Shown here in pieces: positions 48,491 to 60,700 of a stretch of 64,000 bases of DNA. Source of the stretch: Cocos nucifera (taxonomy: Eukaryota > Streptophyta > Magnoliopsida > Arecales > Arecaceae); contig QRFJ01000294.1 in assembly GCA_006176705.1 (NCBI GenBank), positions 1,240,001 to 1,304,000 of the forward strand, written 5' to 3'. How positions within the stretch are numbered: the first letter of the stretch is position 1; each line of letters starts with the position of its first letter. The position numbers and the translations under genes were made by a program. The notes beneath the pieces were generated by a model. That model was given only the letters and a program-made list of their open reading frames with translations, made no database searches and had not been told where the DNA came from.

Positions 48491-48639
48491 TTTTAAATTT
48501 TTTTTTCAAATAACTTTTTTTTTGAATAATTTTTAGGCACACACGTATCTATTTTTTTCAATCGGTATGTCTTTTTAGGTGCATGCATGCTTCGATGATC
48601 AAAAATTTAATTAAATATGAATTGAGATCCGATCGGTCA

Positions 48640-48679
48640 AAATACATACATACATACATACATATATATACATACATAC

Positions 48680-48733
<54 letters not shown>
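48640..48733. repeat. ATAC/AT microsatellite
   Basis: Runs of acat and tatata spanning about 48640-48733, immediately upstream of the gene region. Confidence 0.95.
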
Positions 48734-48834
48734 GGGTGTGGAAACGAGCAGCCCTGGTTGGCAATGATTCTTTGTCCGAGTGGCCATTTGGAATGCGGTA
48801 GGCCGCCTCCGTTTCTAGCAGGCGGTGCCAATTC

Positions 48835-48884
48835 AGCCGGTTTCCCTGAAACGGTGCCCATTTAGCCGGTTTCCTTGAAACGGT
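48835..48884. promoter_or_regulatory. Promoter-proximal tandem dyad, agccggtttcc(c/t)tgaaacggt
   Basis: Two copies (48835-48855 and 48864-48884) at 29-bp spacing. Each contains the dyad ggtttc-nnn-gaaac and differs at one base, and a weaker third unit lies upstream (about 48806-48830, gtttctagcaggcggtgcc). They lie about 210-260 bp before the start codon of the hnRNP Q-like gene, in otherwise gene-like sequence, so a regulatory role is plausible. No known plant element is claimed. Confidence 0.45.
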
Positions 48885-49091
48885 CCTCATATTCGCGCCC
48901 CTCAGGATAAAAGTTTCAGACTCCAAACCTCGATCCGCTCCCCCGTTCCTAGCTTGCTCCGATTCTCCCCTTCCGATCGTAAGAAGATCCCCAGGTACGA
49001 AAAAAAAAAGAAAATTCTTATATTTGTGTTCTCAAACGTAACTATCCAATTGTTCGGTTGCGGCTCCGTTAGGGTTTTGTTTTCCGGAAGC

Positions 49092-52000
49092 ATGAGGACT
49101 AGAAATGCCGACGCGCCCAAGTCTGGGATGGCCAAGAAGACGCCTCCATCCAAGAAAGACAGTTCGGCCACCGCTGCCGCCGATAAAACACCGGAGGCCG
49201 CGCCCAAATCCACTCCCAAATCGGGAGCCAGGTCCGCTAAGGGCGCCGCCAAGCAGTCCGCAGCCAAGGCGGCCGCCGCCGCCTCTTCTCCCGCCGCTGT
49301 ACCCGCCACGCACGATGCTAAACCGGACCCCAAAGGTAGAAGCCTTGGTTCTGGAACCCTAAGTTTTTGTTGTTGTGTACGCTAGATGTTTGATAATATG
49401 CGTCGTTGATCCAGTCGACGAAGTGGCAACTCTGGCCAATGAGAAGAAGGTGGCCTTGCCCGTGAAGTCTCCTCCAGAGAAGAAGGCGAGCGGCAAGGCC
49501 AAATCGCTGTTGGGTGGGAGGGCTACTTCAGTTGCTTCCAAGGTGGAGGAGGCTGTGGAAGAGCCTGCACCACCAGAGGTGATGGATGCCACGGAAGAGC
49601 CACTACCAAAAGCTGAAGAAGATGCGAGTAAGGAGGAGGTGGAGGAGGACGAGGAGCCAAAGGCTGAAGCTGTCCTGTATGCGAAGGCGGAAGCAGTCCC
49701 AGATGCAAAGGCTGAAGCAGTCCTGGATGGGAAGGCCAAAGCGGTCCCAGATGCCGAGGACGAGCCAGAGAGCAATCCTGTCAAGAATGAGGAAGAAGAG
49801 GCTGCGGATGACCGGCAGATGGAGGAGGGGGAGCCAGAGGGTTTCCAAGAGCCTGGTGATGAGGAGTTTGTGGGCGGGGAGGAGGAGGCAGCAGGTAGAG
49901 AAGGAGAGGAGACAGTGGTTGGGGAAGAAGAGGCAGAAGGTGCACACGTGGAGGAGGACGAACAGATTGAGATCTCGGATATGGCTAAGAAGAGGAAGAT
50001 GAAAAAGGAGCAGGAGATCTTTGTTGGGGGTTTGGACCGTGATGCTGTGGAAGAGGATATTAAGAAGGCATTTGAGAAAATTGGGGAGGTTGTTGAGGTC
50101 CGGCTCCACAAGGATTTTGCTACCAACAAGAACAAAGGCTTTGCATTTGTGACGTTTTCCAACAAGGAGCAGGCTGCCAAGGCGCTCTTGGAATTGAAAA
50201 ATCCCGTCGTAAGATTTTATTTTTATTTTTGTTTGTTTGATTCTATGTAGCATTGGTATTCTTGCTACCTTTTTGCAGATGGGAATATAATACTGTAATT
50301 AAGTGGAATAGGCAATGCATTTGATTTTTGAGTCTGTAGATATGGTTTCCAGGCCTCATAAGTTGAACTTCTGCTACATATGAAGCAATATCTGAGCATT
50401 TAACCTTTCTGAGTGACATTTTTGGTAACATAACCAATGCTTTTTTTTTTTTTTTTTTTTTTTTTTGTTGATTGTTTAGGAGACTTTGATGTCAAAACAT
50501 GTATATTTTTTTGGCATTGCTTTTACTCAATTTGTTGTTTCAATGATTTAATTATGTTTGATCTCAGATACGTGGCAAGCGCTGTGGCATTGCACCAAGT
50601 GAGGACAATGACACACTATTTTTAGGCAACATCTGCAATACATGGACAAAGGAAGCTGTATGGTTCACCACTTTCTATGCAATTTTATATTTAGCAACCA
50701 CAAGTTATTGTAGAGATGGTGATGATTTTTTATTTTGTCCTTGTGGGATTATAGATTAGGAGAAAACTTAAGGATTATGGAGTTGATGGGGTTGAGAATA
50801 TTACTCTTGTTGAGGACACCCAAAATGAAGGTCTGAGTCGGGGATTTGCCTTCCTGGAGTTTTCTTGCCATGCAGATGCAATGCTTGCCTACAAGCGGCT
50901 CCAAAAGCCAGATGTTATTTTTGGCCACCCCGACAGGACTGCCAAAGTGGCTTTCGCTGAGCCAATACGTGAACCAGATCCAGAAATTATGGCCCAGGTT
51001 TTTTATGCTTAACAAATCCCTGTTTTGCTCCATTGTTTCCCTTCCACCATGCTTTGCTCTCCATTTTCCAGATGTTGATCTATTGTGATTTAGCTGTGTT
51101 TAATTGCTAGTGCAGGTTAAATCGGTGTTTGTTGACGGGCTGCCACCATATTGGGATGAGGATCGAGTCAAAGAGCAGTTTAAAGCATATGGAGAGATTG
51201 AGCGTGTTGTGCTAGCTCGGAACATGTCAACTGCCAAGAGGAAGGATTTTGGATTTGTAAACTTTACGAGTCATGAAGCTGCTGTTGCTTGCATTGAAGG
51301 TGTAAATAACACTGAATTGGGTGATGGGAAGTCCAAGGTATTTTTAATCCTGACCTGGTTGGGTTTGATTATTAACATGGCCATATCAGCACTTAAATTA
51401 TTTCTTTTTCTTTTTTTTTTTTTTTTTTTGTAATTGAATGCAACATAAAATTTATGGCCCATGTTGATTTTTCTTCGATCGTTCCAGTTGACTTGCATGC
51501 TTTGCCATAGTAAATCAAAAGGAATCATTGCGAACAATGAAGTTCTACCTTTGGTACTTGGAATTAATAAACTGTTCCGATGCACTATCGCATTGATAAA
51601 TTTATAAAACTAAGAAGTCATCATTAGAATTATTTTAGAAATCTTAAGTAAACAAGAGGGTGGTGATGTTAAGTTGTTTAAGAGCCTTGTTCATGGATAT
51701 AGTTCAAATTATCATTATAAAATGGTTTCTAAAGGTTAAAATCCAATCTTTTTGTGGATCCCATCGTAATGTATTCATTTGTGACATGTGATGTGTGGGC
51801 ATTTAAGTAACAATCCAAGTTCTTATCGATTCTTATAATCATGTCTAAATGATTTTAATTGTGAAAATTTTTATTTCCTTGAAGCACTGTTTAGTCATTT
51901 CCTTAATCTTATAGGCAATAACTCGAAGAACATGATCAAGGTGTTTCCTTTACCAGCCATGTCAACCTTGCAAGATATTGCATGTTTGTCTTGGTTTTAT

Positions 52001-54714
52001 TTAGAGATCATATGGTGCATGATAGTGTGTGATAACTTGCAAAGTCGAGAACTTTCGACGAGACACCGGACAACAGGAGTAAGATTCAATTTGTGTACAA
52101 TGTGAAATTTCTACCCGCAAGCATGCTTTCAATTTGATTGCATTTTGTTTGGTATGTAAGTACTTGCCTTGGGGTCGATTTCTCGACCACAATCATTTGT
52201 TTGTAGTCTTTACCTTATTATTCTTTATGGTGGTGTAAATAAGAAAATGGTTTGTCTGAGGATACACGAATTACTTGGTTAGCATGTTATGATATCATCA
52301 CCATCTTATCTTTCCTCTTCTAATTTGAGTTTGTGTTTTGGAGTGATTTAGGGAAATCTTCCTTTATTAGGTTCTGGATTTGATCTCCTGAGTTTGCTGT
52401 TATCACTCTTGTAAAGCTGAATATATTACATGTCTAGTCAGTGGGCTGGATGTAGTGGAGGTTTGGAGCTTCCCAGCACAACTCACATGTCTGATTGGGA
52501 GCTTCCCTCCTGCTGAAACGCTGCTCTTAGAAAGCCCAACCACCCAAGCCCAAAAGGCATTTGGTTATGGCTTTAGGTTTTCCATGTTCTATATCATGAT
52601 ATCATAAGTGATAGATTGTCTATAGATAGTCTGGTAATTTTAATTTTGTTTTGGTTGGTTTGGTAGGAGGTCTGGAGGTTTGTGACAGGAGGCCTTCCAC
52701 TGAGGCGAGGGAATAACCTAGATTCATAGGGTGTTTTACAGTTATCATTTTGATCATTGAACGCTACTTTGTTGGCCTCTCCATTCTTTTTTGGTTATTT
52801 TCTGCATTGTTGTTGACATTGAATTTCCTCAGAGGATGCCACTCTTTTTGATCCTTGTTGGTGGTAGCAGTTATAGATCCTCTCAAATGATGTTCATTTC
52901 TTGAAGACTGGCCAGGTAGTGTATGCATACAAATATGCAACATCTTTACTCTTTGTCAGATGCAGATGCGTAAATGTCTAAGAACACGATCCAAGCTAAT
53001 ACATTCACAAGTAGCCCTTCATAGGTTAGGTCTGAATATAGGTAGCAGGTGACATTTTAGTCAAAATTTGGGTAGTGATGTGGAGTTGACTTTGACCAAA
53101 GCATTAGACAGGAGTACGAGACATGATTATATGCTTCATTTTTGTGTTCCAATGTTTGCTTCCTCCACATTTCATGAAACAAGTTATGTAATAGATTACT
53201 ATTTTTTTAAAGTACAATTTTATTATTAGTAATTCAAAGAGACACCGTTTTGCAATATCTTAAGCGACTTTGTTTTTATATTGGCCTACTAAGATTTCCT
53301 TCACTTGCCTTTCCTCTTTTAATTGCTTCTGTGAGGAATATGAATTAGATATGATTAAAAACCACTAGGTAAGTGTGGTTTCAAACGTCTACGGCTAGCA
53401 TACCAAAAGTTAGACTTGTGGCTTTTTCCTTCCACATGGATATGAAACTTGATATTATTGGAATTAGATATCAGAGAATTACGAACTATGATATCTAATT
53501 TTATTACTTCATTTTTGTTTCACATATAGCCAAGGAACTTAACCTCTTTTTATGGTTTTCCAGATGAAAGCTAGAGCTAGACTTGCTAATCCATTACCCA
53601 AAACTCAGGCTGTAAAGGGTGGAATGAGTGGTGGACTTCGCATTGGACACACTGGCATGGGGACTTATTCTAGGTTTGGTAGGTACTAGTTGCCAACTAT
53701 TTGAGCTTGTGTATCTTCTTGTACCTTTTCTATTGCTGGAGTTTTTCTTGTGTCATCAGGTAGGGGATTTGGTAGGGGCAGATATTTTTCACATAGGGCA
53801 GGCTTTCGTGGCGGGCGGGGTTTTAATTTTCGTGGGCGTGGAAGAAGTGGAAGATTTTCTTTTCCAGCTGAGGACAATCTAGAAATCCCACCTTCTGAAT
53901 TCTATGGTAGGAGACCATTTGGATTTCGAGGTAAGTTGAATCTTGTCCATCTGACAGTTACACAAAAAAGGCACTCGTTTGCTTTGTTTGTTTCAGAGTT
54001 AAAAGAGTTAAGGGATTATCATGGTTTGCTACCAGCAGGTGGTAGAGGAGTTTCTACATCAGCAAGGCATGGTGCTTTTGATAGAGGTCGTGGAAGAGCC
54101 TTCCCATCCAGAAGGCTACCATATCTACCGAAGGAGGAGTTTGGCGGACCTTTTGGTACTCAACACCTTGGTGAAGATCCTTACTTTTATGGAGATGTTG
54201 GGCATGGCATCAAGCGCCCATTTTCAATGATGGTTAGTATTGCATTCTTTTGATGTCTATTTTTGTTGATGTCTGATTCCTGACTGATTGACATGTTACA
54301 TATTTGGTTTAGGAACATGATCCTGGTTACTTGGAACCTGGGTCTAGAATACGCCCTCGTTTTGATCATCCTGATCCATTGGCTGGTAGGAGTCACTATC
54401 GAGGTATGGATTCCTTGTTCTTTCGAGCAAAGTTAGGTTGCACGCTTTTGATGTAACTTGAGGAGGATTTGTTTAAATTTTGCCTGAGTGCCTTATTATC
54501 TGTGTTCTCTAGATTCATTTGGAATGGGTGGTCTATATTCACATGATTATTATGGTTCAGATGTAAGTATATAACTTTACTTTTTGTACACTTTATTTGG
54601 ATCAATCTTTTCTGCATATTACCTTCTTTACTTTTCTGTATTATGCAGTACGGTGGTAGCACATATTCATCTCTTTATGGAGGTGAACATTCTGGGGGTG
54701 GCTACTATTATTAG
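49092..54714 (+). CDS. hnRNP Q-like RNA-binding protein, three RRMs and Gly/Arg-rich tail (11 exons)
   Basis: Exons: 49092-49335, 49415-50208, 50568-50657, 50755-50997, 51116-51337, 53564-53678, 53760-53930, 53997-54232, 54313-54403, 54513-54562, 54649-54714. The joined frame is 2322 nt, 773 residues, with all introns GT..AG and all phases consistent. Order: Ala/Lys/Pro-rich start (1-81), acidic Glu-rich region (about 100-275), RRM1 (281-356; RNP2 IFVGGL 283-288, RNP1 KGFAFVTF 322-329), RRM2 (362-440; LFLGNI 363-368, RGFAFLEF 405-412), RRM3 (460-530; VFVDGL 461-466, KDFGFVNF 500-507), then a Gly/Arg/Tyr-rich tail (RGFGRGRYF, RGRGRSGRF) ending GGGYYY. This is the plant hnRNP Q/LIF2-like group. 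The usual role is mRNA binding, transport and processing in the nucleus, by family only. The ATG at 49092 was chosen because the frame upstream to 48954 reads like UTR. Exon 8 start is ambiguous (53997, or CAGCAG at 54036/54039). Confidence 0.92.
49660..49755 (+). repeat. 24-bp coding minisatellite in exon 2
   Basis: Four in-frame units give KAEAVLYA, KAEAVPDA, KAEAVLDG, KAKAVPDA (residues 164-195 of the RNA-binding protein). They lie inside the acidic low-complexity region and are probably length-variable between alleles. Confidence 0.9.
50430..50466. repeat. Poly-T run in intron 2
   Basis: About 26 consecutive T in intron 2; a similar run lies at 51410-51429 in intron 5. Low complexity only. 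Confidence 0.95.
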
Positions 54715-55000
54715 ATGGTAATGCCAGACACTTCATCGCAAACTTCTAGTTCATGTCATCTTTTTCCTCTTAATATCTCATTATAATATATTTTTGCTTC
54801 TTGCCAGTAACTTGCAAATGCGGGTATGATGCTGCAGGAGGAAGGGCTTTCTTGATAAGATGACGATCTCAGTTATTCCTTTTTCCGTACATTGAATGTT
54901 GAACTTTTAGAACTTTTTTGACATCTAGGCTACCAAGTATACTTCGTTCTAGTTTATTTTCCTTGGAGAAACTATATAGGTTTATGCCATTTGTATGTGA
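54715..55000 (+). other. 3' untranslated region with a probable intron
   Basis: After the stop TAG (54712-54714) a likely 90-nt intron runs from GTAATG (54718) to CCAG (54807). The transcript then continues through T-rich sequence; the polyadenylation point cannot be fixed by eye. The intron lies 3 nt after the stop codon, too close to trigger nonsense-mediated decay by the usual 50-55-nt rule. Confidence 0.5.
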
Positions 55001-58000
55001 GATGTGCTGGATAGCCTATTTATGATGAACTCAGCTGGAAGTAGAGTTTTTATTTTTCAATTAACTTTACTCATGAAGTGTGAACTCTTGAAGTCAACTT
55101 GGAGATAAAATCTATGTTTGGATCAAAATAATTTTCTCTTTGTTGGTGACACATTTATTTGTCTGTTACTTGGAATGCTGAAGAAAACAAGTGGGAAAAC
55201 CATTAATTTTGGATTTGTTGCTTATCTGTCAGAGATGGCAAGGTATCTAATGCCCATGGAATTGACTCGATGATGCAATCAGAGATGTGTTCCTGAGTAT
55301 GAAATGGCATTCAGAAAGAGTGCATTTGATTCTATGGTACAAGATAGTTTGATGAAACAGAACATGAAGATTATGGCTGCAATTTTTTTTTGTGGTTTCC
55401 AAGTGGAGAGACGGGAGTGGTTGTTAATATTATAATTATCTTTGATTCCTATTTAGTACAAATGTTCTAGTAGATATTTAAGAGATTGCACTTGCAATTC
55501 TTTCCAATGCATGTTTGCTTGTGTTACTTTTATATAAGAGGGATAGAATTAAAGTTGTTAAAGTTGCTTTTCTGGTTCTGGGGCAATTAAAATTCTGTCA
55601 TCAAGGATGTTATTTGTTCCTTCTAGTGAAAAGTGTATGATCTTGACGAAATTGGAGGATCTCTGAAATAGTATCCAATGCCTTTTCAAGAGAACTGCCT
55701 ATGTTGTCTCTGTGAGATATCTTTTTTAGACAAACAGTATTTTCAAGATTCTCTTCTGATGAAAAAGATTTTATTCTAGGTTCATATGAAGATGGAGATC
55801 TAATGGATGTGCCTTTTGTTCTTATTAAGTAATTTCAACATATGTTTGCACTGATTGCGATTGTAATTTGTTTGGTGGATTTGATGATAATCCTCCTTTG
55901 CAGTTCCATTGGCATTTTACTTTTGGGCCTTAGTTTGTGTTCCGAAGATTCATTGCATGAGGTACAGAAATAATATGGGTAAGCTCTTGCAACATGTATA
56001 ATCGCCCATCTTGTTTATGAGAAAGTTGTATCATCATTGATTTGTACATGCTTTGCAAGCATGGCTGTTGCTGTTGATCCTTAATATGGGGCCATGAATT
56101 TGGTGGTTTTCAGGGTTGATTCTAAATTCATCTATACCATTTTGTGTTGTTGTTGTTGTTTTTAAGTTTTCTTTTAATTTTTAACTGGACACTGAATGTG
56201 ACTGGTTGAATTTCTTCTTTGTACTTTGAATTGATTGCCTAGCATTGTAGTGTTGTGGAGTCTTGTATTATGGTTCTTCTTGTTTAAATTTCCTTTTGAT
56301 GTGGAGCATATGATATCACTGGGATTTACAGGGTTTTGTTAGCGTAATCTTGGCCTTTGTAATTTATATAGGAGCATCAGGATGATACTAATCTGATCAT
56401 TTTTAAAATTGTTATGCTGAAGGAGAGATGATGAGGGTCGTCACTACAGATCTCTTAAATGATATAATACAAGAACTCCATTTGTAGACATTGATCTGCT
56501 TCAACGTGTTGAGGTCTCTGACTCAGATTGTTCTTTCCAAGACATGACTGGTGATATGATGGGTTTGATGGATGTGATTTTTCATGTTAGATTCTATGTT
56601 GCTCTAGCTTTGTTTCCTCTGGAGGTATTTGCAAGTGTAATTTAATATTGATGACCAACATTGATGTGAAGCTGAGATGCTGGTGAATCTGTTTAAGTTG
56701 TGCATACTGACCAATGTTTGGAATGAAAGTGTGATACTATTTTTCAATATTCTATTAGGATTTGTAGATAATTGGTGTGTTGTATGCATTTGCTTTAGAA
56801 ACATATGTCACAAATTTCCTTTGTTGAAACTTTAGATAAAGTGTTGCATAATATTTTCTGCTACCACTAGTGATACATGGAGCTTCTGTGAACCTTGTTA
56901 TCATGTGGTTCTGCCATTCATCATCTTCTGTAGCAACCACAACTCATGCATAAGCAAGAAGCTTTAAAACAACTGCTGTTAGTTGTGTGATGCTTTGTGC
57001 TTCATGTAGCATGCATGTTTTATTCAGACATTAACTACAAGGATAGAAGAATGGAAGATTTTCAAGACCTAGGCTAAGATAATGCTAATATTTATAATGA
57101 ATTGATATGGAGTCTTATTAGTAAACATGATGGACTTCCAGGCGGTTACTTTGATATGGTCCAGTGACTTAATAACTTGTCAAATGATTCATCTTGTCAT
57201 GCAATCAGTTGTTTTAAATGTTGAAGATCTTAGCATGTGTGGAGGTCAGCTTGAAGGACAACCATGTAGGTTTAACTACAGAGATGGAGCTGAATCTGAA
57301 CTGACCTGATCGGGCTACATACGAATCAGTTAAGTCAGAAGTACTTAAAAGTTGTCGAGATCAAAGTGCACTTGCATTACTCGATCAGATATGTGATATC
57401 CTGAATTAAGACAGCAATTTGAAGTTATATTACATATTTTTGTGGGGAAAGACTTAACTTTTTTTGGTAGACTGACTTTGTCTGCTCATTTTAAAAAGTG
57501 AAATTTAGAAGTTGTTTTTTAAGATCCGAGACCACAATTGATGATGAAATCAATAACAATGAAGAGTAATCTTGTATGAAATTGTTACTGGTAGTTGTGG
57601 GTTGTAGCATGTTTTTACTGAATTGGTTGTCTGAGTACTTCATGGATAGAACAATTTAATTTAATGAATATGATATGGTTAACTTTTTCTTTATGTACTG
57701 TTAATGCACTGTTTGGTAGCTGATAAAATGAACAAAGAGAAAGAGTAAATCAGCAGAAGAAAAAATAAAGGAAAATTAGGAATATTTTCATGTTTGGCCG
57801 AATTAAGAAAATAATAAAGTTGCAGAGAGTGGTTAAAATGGGGGTAAGTTACCTTGAATCACTTATCTTCTTGTTGTTTTCTCTCAAAATTGTTACATTG
57901 TGGAGAAGAAATTATGTCCCTTTGCAATTCCTTTTTTCCCTTATTCCTGAAGTTTCCTTTGGGCATATGCAATATGTTGATTGCTTTTTTGGAAATCTAA

Positions 58001-60700
58001 TGCCATATTTATATGCCAACATGGTTATGCAAGCAAATTTTGCAGTTAGTATCTGTAAAAAGGGTGAAAATTTTGTTTAGGCTCTAAGAATGCCTGGTTC
58101 ATGATTAGTTGGATGCGATGATTTAGCAACCTTGATATAGAATAACTTAACATATTAGAGTATTTAGTCTATTCATTTTCATTGTTATTTACTACAATAA
58201 TATATTTTAGTTATTGAGTGTCTATTGCATATTTGTGCAAATTGGTCTCTATATATGTACAATCTAGTCCATAGCTATTTAAAAACACACATTCTTTAAC
58301 TGTTTGGTATGTAAAGTTGCTGTGTGCATGTTGAAGCTGTTGTAGTTAGTGATTTCTTGTTGACTTGGAGACCTTTCCTCTAATTATTGCTTTTGGATTG
58401 TTGGCCTTCTCTGAATAGTATCCTTTCTTGTCTTTAAAATAATTATATTTAAATTCTATATGATCTAGATAAAGTACATGCTGATACCTAGCGTTTCTGA
58501 GTGTATCCTATGCACACAATGACATGATTGTGGTTTTATAAAAAATGGGAGGGATGAATACATCAGTAGTTTCACATTGTCCAAGGTAAATTTGTTCTTT
58601 ATCTGTGGTGATACAAATAAGGTGAGAATGCCAGTCTTTGAGATTGTGTTTGTTATTTGAAACAATGCATATGCTTAGCTATTTAATGGGCTAGGATGAA
58701 AGAAAAGGGTTGTCATCCTGTGTTGACTGATTGATAGGTTTGTTATTTTGATTTATATTTCAAAGTTTTTCTCATGGTGGGGAAGTGGAATTAAGGGAAC
58801 CTAAATGCTTTGATTGCTTTTATTTGGTTGAAAGCATTAACTTGAAAAGTAGATGCACCTAGGAAGGCCTTAATTCTCTCTCTCATAAATAAGTTTTTTT
58901 TTTTGCATATCAGGTCCAAGATTTTATTGAAATTATATATAATACCTCCCCTTAATTCTATTTGCAAATTGACCTAGGTAGTATTCACTTTATTTTGCAT
59001 AAAGCACCTTAGGTTAGATTAATTAACAGAATGGTGGATGGTTGTTTTTTTTCATTATCTGATGGGACCATTGTAACTTAAGAGTACAAAATTACCTTTG
59101 CCCTCATGGAAAGCTCAAGCCAACACCATCGAGACAAAAATCTGAAAAATCATTTTTCTTCACCAAATCAAGCTATTCCACTGGACTTTGGCTTCTGATT
59201 CTTTACCTGCAGTTCTGGAACCAAACTTTGGTTTTCTTGGGCTTGATGTTGGCTAGAATTGGGCACTTTACCTGTTTTCTTTTCCTTTCATTGTTTATCC
59301 TTTTTATTTCCAAGGGTTTTAGCTTGCCTTGCTATGGTCTACTTGAGCCATTTGCTGGGTTGTTTGGTACACATTTACGGGGATGTGTTTCTATGATCAA
59401 GGAGGGAACTCTTCTGGATTATGATTGAATAAGAACAAAGGAATCAATTTGGTTGAAATCTTGGTAGGAAAAAATGATGGCAACGTACCACAAACTCTAG
59501 AGAGGGGGCAACAGGTTTATTTGACAAGGGGATGGGTTTCTTTTATTGTTTATGGACCCTCGTTGGGAGTAACCAGGGGTAGGATCATCATTCACCACTT
59601 CTGGTTAACTAGGGTCCATGTTAAGTGTGGGAGATGGCAGGCTTTACAATTTAAATTAACATTATCTAGATGAATTTGTGAATAAGGACAATGAGAGCTG
59701 TTACATGTAATTTCGATAAAATATTGGGCTTGATATGCAAAAAAACTTACATAAATACATATTTATATTTGGAACTAGTAAATGGGAGAGCTTATATTGT
59801 ATCTTTTTTTGGAACTAGCAAATGGGAGATACAAGAGTCTGAAATTGTTAAATTATTTGCTATGCTATCAGTATTTGATCAAATTTTAGACTAAAAAAGT
59901 TTGAAAATTAAGATATTTGTTTATGAAAAAGTTGCATATAGATTGTTAATATGAGGGCTGAATCTCAAGTCAAAGGAAGTACATAAATAACTATCTCATG
60001 TTTTATTTTATCCCTCATCATGAGGGGATATTAACACATTTTAATCCTGTGTGGGATACTGAATTATTGCAATTGTTGGTGAACAAGAATCAGAGCAGCC
60101 TTTGAAGTTTTGAATGTTTTCCATGATTTTGGAAAGGGTTTTTCTATGTTGTTTTTTGAACTAATGGTAGGCAGTGGATTGGATCCTTTTGTTTGGATAA
60201 CCATTTTGTATCAAAGCTGTTGTTGAAGTAGGAGAATGTCATGATATGGTTGAAGAAATACTGGAGTAGAACAACTTATTTTCTTATTTTATCATCTGAA
60301 TGGTGGTGCTTTGGGTGGTAAGTAAAAACTATGATGGTGAGAGTTGGACAGGTACATTGTGGTTATCTTTTGGCATAAAGACATAATAGAAAATTTATAA
60401 GATTGTTGGGCTTCCATTTTCTATTGATTAGAATGTTTTTATTATAAAAAGTCCTAGCCCGTATGGTGGGCATGGCTGAGATGAGATGGTATGATGCAGA
60501 TTTATGGTATGACAAGATATGATTTTGGCTGCATTGATGGAGGATGAAGTTGTGGAGAACCATAATGGTGCTAATTTGTGTAGTGAAGATTCGAGGAGGC
60601 CTGGGCCCCTCCCTATAAGGAGGACCGAGAAGTGAAGACCCAAGTTAACATGGATAGGGTTGTGAGGAAAGGTAACGGTGTTAGAAGATGTATGTATTCT
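55001..60700. other. Gene-free T-rich DNA
   Basis: Over 5 kb of T-rich sequence with only short unsupported ORFs on both strands (largest 96 aa, 57790-58080). No domain, RNA gene, LTR, TIR or long repeat was recognised. It could hold untranslated exons or introns of a neighbouring gene that extends off the right edge. Confidence 0.5.

Noticed and set aside
48583..48861. ORFs of 72-74 aa rich in Tyr/Ile/His
   Set aside because: Translations of the ATAC/AT microsatellite.
48954..49091. In-frame extension of the RNA-binding protein upstream of ATG 49092
   Set aside because: The added residues are Lys/Phe-rich, contain a possible UTR splice donor (ccccaggtacg) and do not resemble the family start. 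49092 is kept, though not proven.
49359..50253. Long minus-strand ORFs (273 aa and 216 aa) opposite exon 2
   Set aside because: Shadows of the low-complexity acidic coding strand; Ser-rich reverse translation of Glu/Ala codons.
56410..56560. Possible terminal exon reading DDEGRHYRSL
   Set aside because: Frame is very short and no linked exons were found.
57790..58080. 96-aa ORF
   Set aside because: Hydrophobic by T-richness, no domain, no codon bias or splice context.
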